Made by a program: the position numbers and the translations under genes. From NCBI RefSeq assembly GCF_041915215.1, contig NZ_JAYSBV010000002.1: 64,000 nucleotides of DNA, one strand, 5' to 3'. Under the pieces are notes generated by a model. It was given only the letters and a program-made list of their open reading frames with translations, did not search any database and was not told the DNA's origin. Source of the DNA: Zoogloea sp021286885. GTDB taxonomy: Bacteria > Pseudomonadota > Gammaproteobacteria > Burkholderiales > Rhodocyclaceae. Below, one piece after another: positions 57,879 through 64,000 of this stretch. Within the stretch, counting starts at the first letter, position 1. Each line of letters begins with the position of its first letter.

Positions 57879-59759
57879 TTAGAGCATCACCTGCGTCCCC
57901 AGTTCCACCACCTGATTGGCGGGGAGCTTGAAATAGCTGGCGGCGCCTTCCGATTGACGCATCATCCAGGCGAACAGGGCGCAGCGCCAATGGGGCAGCT
58001 TGCCCGGGCCATCCACCACGCTGGAGCGGGCGACAAAATAGGTGGTGAGCATGGGCTCCAGCACCAGGCCGGCAGGCTCGGCCAAGCGGAGGGCGGCGGG
58101 CACGTCGGGTTCTTCGCGGAAACCAAAACGGGCATCCACATTAAACACACCCGGCGCCAACTCGCGCACAGTCACCCGTGCGTCTTCAGGAATGCGCGGA
58201 ATGTCTTCATTCACCACATGCAGGAACACGGTGCGCTCATGCATCACCTTGTAGTGCTTGAGGTTGTGGAACAGGGCGCTGGGCACCAGGGCGGGCTCGG
58301 AGGTGAGGTAAATGGCGGTGCCGGGCACCTTGGGCACATCGGGCACCGGGCCGGCCAGAAAGCCTTCCATAGGCACGTCGATCATCTGGCGCTGCTGGGC
58401 CAGCATGCCACTGCCCTCCTTCCAGGTGGTGAGCAGCAGGAAGATCAGCCCGCCCAGGGCCATGGGCAACCAGCCGCCTTCAGCAATCTTGCTCAGGTTG
58501 GACGAGAAGAACAGCAACTCCAGCAGCCCAAAGGCCGCCAGGGCCACCAGCTTGCGCTTCTGGTGGCGACGCACCGCGACAATCACCACATACGCGGTGA
58601 GCAGCGTGGTGATGATCATGGTGCCCGACACCGCGATCCCGTAGGCCGCCGCCAGGGCGCCCGAGGAGCGGAACTGGAACACCAGCACGATCACGCCCAT
58701 CAGCATCAGCCAATTCACGCTGGGCACATAAATCTGGCCACGCTCGGTATCGGAGGTGTGCAGAATGCGCAACCGGGGCAGGTAGCCCAGGCGCATGGCC
58801 TGGAGGGTCATGGAATAGGCACCGGTGATGGTGGCCTGGGACGCAATCACCGTGGCCAGGGTGGCCAGGCCCACCAGGGGCAGCAAAAACCAGTCAGGGG
58901 CCAGCATGTAGAAGGGGTTTTCCATGGCGGCGGGGGTGCGCAGCACCAGGGCGCCCTGGCCCAGGTAGTTAAGCACCAGCGATGGCCACACCAGCCCATA
59001 CCAGGCGAGGCGCACCGGCTTGGCGCCAAAGTGGCCCATGTCGGCGTACAAGGCCTCGCCCCCGGTCAGGGACAGGAACACCGCCGAGAGCAGCACAAAG
59101 GCCATGCCCGGCTTGTCCAGCGCAAAATTGATGGCGTAGCGGGGGTCCAGGGCGCGCAGCACTTCGGGGGTCTGGACGATGCTGGCGATGCCCATGGCGG
59201 CCAGAGATCCAAACCAGATCAGGGTCACGGGCCCAAAGAAACGCCCCACCTGGCCGGTGCCTTTTTTCTGGATCAGGAACAAAGCCACCAGAATGCCCAC
59301 GGTGATGGGCACCACGTAGTGCTCCAGCGCCGGAGTGGCGATGCTCAGGCCTTCCACCGCCGAGAGCACCGAGATGGCCGGGGTGATGATGGCGTCGCCG
59401 TAAAACAGCGCGGCGGCAAAGATGCCCCCCGCGATCACCAGCATCCCGCCCCGGCTTGCGCCCGCCACCCGGTGCGCGAGGGCGGTCAGGGCCAGCACGC
59501 CGCCCTCGCCCTCGTTGTCAAAGCGCAGCACGATCCAGACGTATTTCATCGAGACGATGACCAGCACCGCCCAGAAGAAGGCCGAGAGGGCCGCGAGGAT
59601 GTTGGCCTCGGTGGGATACAGGCCGTGGGGGCCAGCGAAGGCCTCCTTGAAGGCGTACAGGGGGCTGGTGCCGATATCGCCATACACAACGCCCAGAGCC
59701 GCCAGGGCCAGGGCGAAGAGGCCGGCACGCCCCCCATGACAGGAACTGTCTGATTGCAT
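57879..59759 (-). CDS. kup: Kup-family low-affinity potassium transporter
   Basis: A 626-aa membrane protein taking up K+, probably with protons. About twelve membrane segments fill residues 10-440, starting with ALGVVYGDIGTSPLYAFKE, the Kup signature. A soluble C-terminal part follows. The gene lies 85 bases after kdpE in the same direction, an arrangement that suggests control of Kup by the KdpD/KdpE-type pair rather than of a KdpFABC pump, which is not in the window. Confidence 0.94.
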   Translation of the reverse strand: MQSDSSCHGGRAGLFALALAALGVVYGDIGTSPLYAFKEAFAGPHGLYPTEANILAALSAFFWAVLVIVSMKYVWIVLRFDNEGEGGVLALTALAHRVAGASRGGMLVIAGGIFAAALFYGDAIITPAISVLSAVEGLSIATPALEHYVVPITVGILVALFLIQKKGTGQVGRFFGPVTLIWFGSLAAMGIASIVQTPEVLRALDPRYAINFALDKPGMAFVLLSAVFLSLTGGEALYADMGHFGAKPVRLAWYGLVWPSLVLNYLGQGALVLRTPAAMENPFYMLAPDWFLLPLVGLATLATVIASQATITGAYSMTLQAMRLGYLPRLRILHTSDTERGQIYVPSVNWLMLMGVIVLVFQFRSSGALAAAYGIAVSGTMIITTLLTAYVVIVAVRRHQKRKLVALAAFGLLELLFFSSNLSKIAEGGWLPMALGGLIFLLLTTWKEGSGMLAQQRQMIDVPMEGFLAGPVPDVPKVPGTAIYLTSEPALVPSALFHNLKHYKVMHERTVFLHVVNEDIPRIPEDARVTVRELAPGVFNVDARFGFREEPDVPAALRLAEPAGLVLEPMLTTYFVARSSVVDGPGKLPHWRCALFAWMMRQSEGAASYFKLPANQVVELGTQVML

Positions 59760-59844
59760 GAAAAATTCCTTGGAGAGTGATGCTTGGGTTTTGAGTTATG
59801 TGTTGATGGGCTTGGAACGCCCCACGCCGGGCCTGCAGATGCGC

Positions 59845-60531
59845 TCAGAGCTGAAAACGGTACCCGACCCCGGTTTCAGTCAGAAAGTGACGGGGGCGGG
59901 TCGGATCGTCTTCAAGCTTGTGGCGCAGGTGGCCCACGTAGATGCGCAGATAGTGGCTGCTTTCGCTATAGGCCGGCCCCCACACCTCCCGCAGCAGCTG
60001 GCGATGGGTGAGTACCTTGCCGGCGCTGGCCACCATCACGGTGAGCAGCCGGTATTCGATGGGGGTGAGGCGCACCGGCGCCCCCTGGCGCAGCACCTGG
60101 CGGCGGGAAAAGTCTACGATCAGGTCGCCAAATTCCAGCCGGGCAGCGCCGCTTTCGCCGCCGGTGGTGGCCCGCCGCAGCAAGGCCCGCACCCGGGCGA
60201 GCAGTTCGCCCACCGAGAAGGGTTTGGTCAGGTAATCATCGGCTCCAACATCCAGCACGCCGATTTTGTCCTGCTCGGTGCTGCGCGCCGAGAGCACCAG
60301 CACCGGCGCCCGGGACCAGGCCCGGAAGCTTTCGACAAACTCCACCCCATCCCCGTCCGGCAAGCCCAGATCCAGCACGACCAGTTCGGGCCGATGTTCG
60401 CCCGCAGCAAGCAGGCCCGCGTCCCGGCTGCCCGCCTCCAGTACCCGGCAACCTTCCGAGACCAGGGCCTCGCGCACAAAGCGGCGGATCGGGCTTTCAT
60501 CTTCCACCACCAGAATCAGCGGGCCGCTCAT
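59845..60531 (-). CDS. kdpE: KdpE-like response regulator (OmpR family)
   Basis: A 228-aa regulator with a receiver domain (Asp54 in VVLDLGLPDGDG phosphorylated, Asp10/Asp11 acidic pocket) and a winged-helix DNA-binding domain (LTPIEYRLLTVMVASAGKVLTHRQLL). Similarity is highest to KdpE. It overlaps the kdpD-like gene by four bases (ATGA) and precedes kup. Confidence 0.9.
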   Translation of the reverse strand: MSGPLILVVEDESPIRRFVREALVSEGCRVLEAGSRDAGLLAAGEHRPELVVLDLGLPDGDGVEFVESFRAWSRAPVLVLSARSTEQDKIGVLDVGADDYLTKPFSVGELLARVRALLRRATTGGESGAARLEFGDLIVDFSRRQVLRQGAPVRLTPIEYRLLTVMVASAGKVLTHRQLLREVWGPAYSESSHYLRIYVGHLRHKLEDDPTRPRHFLTETGVGYRFQL

Positions 60532-62078
60532 GGCAATTCGCCCTCCGGCAGCTCGGGCTCCAGGGGCGGCAGGGGGCTGGCGGGCAGGGTGAAGGCCACG
60601 CAGGCGCCGCCTTCAGGGGGGTTGAAGGCGCGTACGCTGCCCCCGTGGGCTTCAACGATGGTGCGGCAGATGGCAAGCCCCAGCCCAACGCCGGGCCCAT
60701 GCCCCCGGCCCCGCTCGAAGATTTCGAACAGATGCGCCAACCGATCCACATCAAAGCCAGGGCCGCCGCTCAGGATGCGCACCTCCACCAGCACCTCGGT
60801 GGCGCGTCCGCTCACCAGCACTGGCGCGCCGGCGGGCGAATACTTGGCGGCGTTTTCCAGCAGATTGCAGAACACCCGCTCCAGCAACACCCCATCGCAC
60901 AGCACCAGGGGCAACTCGGCAAAGCTGCGCACCGTCACCGGATGGCGCTCCAGGGCCCGGCCCAGCAGCTTGAGGCTGGCCCCCAGCACTTCCTCCAGCG
61001 ATTGCCATTCCTTGCGCAGCTTGATGCGCCCGGACTGGAGCCGCGCCATGTCGAGGAGCTTGCCCACCATGCCATTCAGGCGCAGGGCCTGATCGCGGAT
61101 TTCGGCGGCGATTTCCCGGGGGCCCTCGGCCAGGGGCGGGCGGGCCAGCACCAGGGTATCCGCCAGCCCGTAGAGGGCCGTGAGGGGGGTGCGCACGTCG
61201 TGGGACAGGGCCGACAGGATGGAGCTGCGCAGGCGCTCGGACTCCGCATCCAACTGGGCCTGATGGGCCACTTCCACAAAGTGCAGACGCTCCAGGGCCG
61301 TAGTGGCCAGGGAGGCCACCGCTTCCAGCAGCGGGCGCACCTCTTCCACATCCCCCAGCGCCACCGGCCAGGACACCACCAGCACGCCCCGGCAGCGGGT
61401 AGCGCCCGCCAGCGGCAGAAACTCGCGCCGGAAACCGGGCTGCTCGTCCAGACAGGAAATGAGCGCCTTGCCCCCGGCGTAGGCCATGGCCGCGCTGCGC
61501 AGATCGGGATCCCCCAAGGGGCCATGGCTGCCGCCAAAGGGCAACAGCCTTTCATCCAGGGTGGGCAAGACCAGCCAATGGCGGGCCTCCATGTGGCTGC
61601 GGCAGAACTCGCGCAGGGCCTCATCCACCTGCTCCCGCTGCATCGCCCCGGCCAGCCGGCGGGCCAGCTCGTAGAGGGCACCCTTGGCCTGGGCCCGCTC
61701 CCGCGCCTCCAAGGCCTGGCGCTGGAGGCTGGCGGTGAGTTGGCCGATGACCAGAGCCACCACCAGCATCACCCCAAAAATCACCAGATACTGGGCATGG
61801 CTGACCGCAAACGAGAACCGGGGCGGCACAAAGAAGAAATCCAGAGCCGCCACCCCCAGCAGCGCCGCCAGCACCGCCGGGCCCCGCCCATGGCGGGCAG
61901 CCACAAGGACCACCACCAGCATCAGCAGCACCGCTGCATTGAGCAGATCCAGCTCATGGGGCAGCGGCAGCACCAGCAACACCCCCATGCCCACCGCACA
62001 GCCCAGCAGGGCATAGACGTTCCAAGCAGCTCGGGGCGGGAGGCTGCGTTGGGAAGAAGCAGAGACCACGGAATCCAA
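60528..62078 (-). CDS. kdpD: Shortened KdpD-like sensor histidine kinase
   Basis: A 516-aa kinase. It has four membrane segments of the DUF4118 type (about 20-115), a GAF-like region (140-270), HisKA with His293 (SHDVRTPL) and an ATPase domain with N-box NLLENAAKYS (405-414) and GVGLGLA. Compared with KdpD of about 900 aa it lacks the whole N-terminal KdpD and Usp part. The G1 box, normally D-x-G-P-G, reads S-G-G-P-G (437-441), losing the adenine-contacting Asp. It is coupled to kdpE by overlap. Confidence 0.85.
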   Translation of the reverse strand: MDSVVSASSQRSLPPRAAWNVYALLGCAVGMGVLLVLPLPHELDLLNAAVLLMLVVVLVAARHGRGPAVLAALLGVAALDFFFVPPRFSFAVSHAQYLVIFGVMLVVALVIGQLTASLQRQALEARERAQAKGALYELARRLAGAMQREQVDEALREFCRSHMEARHWLVLPTLDERLLPFGGSHGPLGDPDLRSAAMAYAGGKALISCLDEQPGFRREFLPLAGATRCRGVLVVSWPVALGDVEEVRPLLEAVASLATTALERLHFVEVAHQAQLDAESERLRSSILSALSHDVRTPLTALYGLADTLVLARPPLAEGPREIAAEIRDQALRLNGMVGKLLDMARLQSGRIKLRKEWQSLEEVLGASLKLLGRALERHPVTVRSFAELPLVLCDGVLLERVFCNLLENAAKYSPAGAPVLVSGRATEVLVEVRILSGGPGFDVDRLAHLFEIFERGRGHGPGVGLGLAICRTIVEAHGGSVRAFNPPEGGACVAFTLPASPLPPLEPELPEGELP

Positions 62079-62295
62079 GGGCGATCACACCAAAGCAAAG
62101 TTTTGATGGGGAAAATTGTTGCACTGCGCTTATAAAAAAGGCGTAAAGAATCGCGCAGCCCTACCGCCCATCGCCGGCTTACATACTCAGGCATACCCAC
62201 GCCAGACTTTACCCGGGCCTCGCGCCCCTTAACGCAGCCCTTGCCTAGACTCGCCCGGCGCCGGAATCCGCCGGCAAAACCGTCAGGAAACCATC

Positions 62296-63117
62296 ATGGA
62301 AAAGCTGCCGAAAAAGCTGCCGAAAGTGTTTGCCCAAGCCCCCTCCCCCATCGACTACCCCGCCCGTCGCCAGGCCCTGCGCTGGCTGGGCGCCGGGCTG
62401 CTGGCCCCCCTGCTGCTGGAGGGCTGCGGCGGCAGCGTGGAAATCGGTACCGGCAGTTCCAGCTCCACCACCAGCTGTTCGGTGGTGCCCAGCGAAAGCT
62501 CGGGCAGCTACCCGGCCGACGGCTCCAACACCAACAGCACCGGCAGCACGATCAACACCCTCAGCGAGAGCGGCATTGTTCGGGCCGACATCCGATCCAG
62601 CTTCGGCACCAAGACCACCACGGCGGCGGGCATCCCTCTCACCGTGACCATCACTCTGGTAGATACGTCTTGCGACGTGCTCTCGGGCTACGCCATCTAC
62701 CTGTGGCACTGCGACCGGGACGGCCAATACTCGCTCTACACCAGCGCCATCATCGACGAGAACTACCTGCGCGGTGTGCAAGCCACCAACAGCAGCGGCC
62801 AGGTGAGTTTTTTAACCATTTTCCCGGGCTGCACCAGCAGCCGGATGCCCCATCTGTGCCTGGAGGTGTATGCCAGCACTGCCAAGGCCACCAGCTACGC
62901 CAACAAGCTCAAGACCACCCAGCTCGCCTTCCCCACCAGCACCCTGAACGAGGTCTACAGCACCACCTACTACGCCAGCAGCGCCATCCACATGGCCAGC
63001 CAGAGCTACAGCACCGACAGCGCCTTCAGCGACGGCACCAGCTTGCAGACCCTCACGATGAGCGGAAACGCGACAAATGGTTATACCGCCGCCATAAATT
63101 TGGCGATTTCGGTGTAA
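62296..63117 (+). CDS. Tat-type lipoprotein resembling an intradiol dioxygenase, active site degenerate
   Basis: A 273-aa exported protein. RRQALRWLGAGLL (from residue 24) looks like a Tat signal, and LLEGC with Cys44 may be a lipobox. After a Ser/Thr-rich stretch comes an extracellular intradiol dioxygenase-like domain (YLWHCDRDGQYS, YLRGVQATNSSGQVSF, TIFPG). The iron-ligand region, normally PGWY-x2-R-x2-HIH, reads PGCTSSRMPHLC, so one Tyr and one His ligand are gone. Catalysis as a dioxygenase is doubtful. The gene stands alone before gspC. Confidence 0.72.
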   Translation: MEKLPKKLPKVFAQAPSPIDYPARRQALRWLGAGLLAPLLLEGCGGSVEIGTGSSSSTTSCSVVPSESSGSYPADGSNTNSTGSTINTLSESGIVRADIRSSFGTKTTTAAGIPLTVTITLVDTSCDVLSGYAIYLWHCDRDGQYSLYTSAIIDENYLRGVQATNSSGQVSFLTIFPGCTSSRMPHLCLEVYASTAKATSYANKLKTTQLAFPTSTLNEVYSTTYYASSAIHMASQSYSTDSAFSDGTSLQTLTMSGNATNGYTAAINLAISV

Positions 63118-63220
63118 TCGACACACAAAACGCCTTCAGGGACTGTTCCGTAACATGGCAGCGCTTTCCCTGCTTACCGATGACAGCTAATATTCACGCT
63201 CTTTAACGCCACCCCACCCG

Positions 63221-63958
63221 ATGAAGCCCTTTGCCGCCCTTGATTCACTTCGGATAAGCCGCCCCGCCGCAGGCCGGCTGATCCCGGCCACGGCCTGGGG
63301 CATTGCCGTACTGGTGGCTGGCTGGGTTGCCGCCGACCTGTTCTGGCGCTTCAACACGCCGCCCGCCCCGGCCCTGCCCCCGCCCCAGACCGCCGAACCC
63401 CGTCAAGCGGCCGAGGCCATTGCCAGCCGTCACCTGATGGGGCTGGTGCAAGCCCCCGGGGCCGCAGCCTCTGCCGGAGGTCAGATCAGCGTGCTGGCCG
63501 TCGTGACCGGCACCGATGGTCATCCGGGCTGGGCAGTACTGAGCGTCGATGGTGGCCCCCAGCAAGGCGTGGTGGAAGGCCAGGAAATCCGCCCCGGCCT
63601 GCAACTGACCCGGGTGTTGGCCGACGGCATCGAACTGCCCGGCGGGCAGCGAGTCGGCCTGAGCCGCAATGCGGCCCCCGGCATACTCGAACACAACAAC
63701 CCGGCCTCAGATGGCGCCCTGGCCGTGGCACCCGATGGCAACATCAACATGCCTGCCACCAATGCACCCATCGCAGCACCGCCCACCCAGGCGGGCGGCT
63801 TCGTGGGTGGGCTGAACCAGCTTCAGAACGCCAACCACACCCATGGCCAGCTCGCCCCCGGCCAGATGTATGGCGGTGACAGCACCGCCCCGAACACCTC
63901 CGCCCTTGGGGCGCCCATTTCTTCCGGTACGCCGGTCACCGCACCTTCCAACCAATGA
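63221..63958 (+). CDS. gspC: Type II secretion system protein C (GspC-like)
   Basis: An inner-membrane protein of 245 aa linking the secretion platform to the secretin. One membrane segment (about 24-43) is followed by a Pro-rich linker and the HR domain (ASRHLMGLVQ ... ISVLAVVTGTDGHPGWAVLSVDG). The remainder is low in complexity and Asn/Pro/Ala-rich, with no PDZ domain. Its TGA overlaps the ATG of the next gene by four bases. Confidence 0.83.
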   Translation: MKPFAALDSLRISRPAAGRLIPATAWGIAVLVAGWVAADLFWRFNTPPAPALPPPQTAEPRQAAEAIASRHLMGLVQAPGAAASAGGQISVLAVVTGTDGHPGWAVLSVDGGPQQGVVEGQEIRPGLQLTRVLADGIELPGGQRVGLSRNAAPGILEHNNPASDGALAVAPDGNINMPATNAPIAAPPTQAGGFVGGLNQLQNANHTHGQLAPGQMYGGDSTAPNTSALGAPISSGTPVTAPSNQ

Positions 63959-64000
63959 AACCTGTCCGTCGCAGCCAGGGCCTTGCCCGTCAGCTTTCCG
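63955..64000 (+). CDS. Start of the next gene, probably secretin gspD (truncated by window)
   Basis: An ATG at 63955 overlaps the gspC stop (ATGA) and opens MKPVRRSQGLARQLS to the window edge. In gsp operons gspD follows gspC; only 15 residues are visible, with a basic start fitting a signal peptide. Identity is from position. Confidence 0.5.
   Translation, partial: MKPVRRSQGLARQLS

Overview
The window looks like chromosomal DNA of a GC-rich, facultatively anaerobic, nitrogen-fixing betaproteobacterium, most likely of the Rhodocyclales (Azospira/Dechloromonas-like). This is inferred from gene content: nifHDK with draT and nifQ, a phenol hydroxylase operon, class II ribonucleotide reductase, FNR with hemN, type IV pilin and a Gcr-family membrane protein. 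No sequence search was possible. No rRNA, tRNA, CRISPR array, insertion sequence or prophage was seen.

Layout. 1-9.5 kb: metabolic and housekeeping genes (DUF1615 protein, acyl-CoA/acetate CoA-transferase, RlmJ, MazG-like phosphohydrolase, crotonase-family protein, gamma carbonic anhydrase, EEP-family phosphoesterase, HDOD protein, heparinase II/III-family protein). 10-19.5 kb: B12-dependent ribonucleotide reductase and a cell-surface block (GT9, lytic transglycosylase, GT2, a large GT-C-like membrane protein, GtrA, AmpD). 19.5-20.8 kb: a type IV pilin with a sigma54-type promoter, and inorganic pyrophosphatase. 20.9-29.1 kb: a copper and low-oxygen block (CopZ-like protein, copper P-type ATPase, UspA, TauE/SafE-type membrane protein, hemN, fnr with a perfect FNR box, SirB2, and an ODP-like di-iron protein beside a degenerate chemoreceptor-like protein). 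29.2-31.3 kb: a Gcr-family membrane protein.

31.4-41.0 kb: nitrogen fixation. SIR2-like protein, nifQ and draT point left; nifH, nifD, nifK, nifT, a 2[4Fe-4S] ferredoxin, nafY, an unknown 109-aa protein and an LRV FeS-repeat protein point right. The nifH and nifQ promoters each carry a -24/-12 sigma54 element with a TGT-N10-ACA NifA site about 130 bp upstream of the predicted start. DraT can ADP-ribosylate NifH at Arg101, which is present. 41.2-44.3 kb: a tight three-gene cassette (HEPN-like protein, KGGVGR-variant ParA/MinD-like ATPase, P-loop ATPase) unrelated to its neighbours. It is the best candidate in the window for an undescribed system, possibly phage defence.

44.4-53.5 kb: TruC, a LysR/SDR divergent pair, the phenol hydroxylase operon dmpKLMNOP, and HpaA- and HpaR-type regulators. 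No DmpR-type regulator and no ring-cleavage genes are visible. 53.5-64 kb: PepD, DUF3579 protein, 2'-5' RNA ligase-family protein, secreted subtilase, Kup potassium transporter with a KdpE and a shortened KdpD, a Tat-type lipoprotein resembling a degenerate intradiol dioxygenase, and the start of a type II secretion operon (gspC, gspD).
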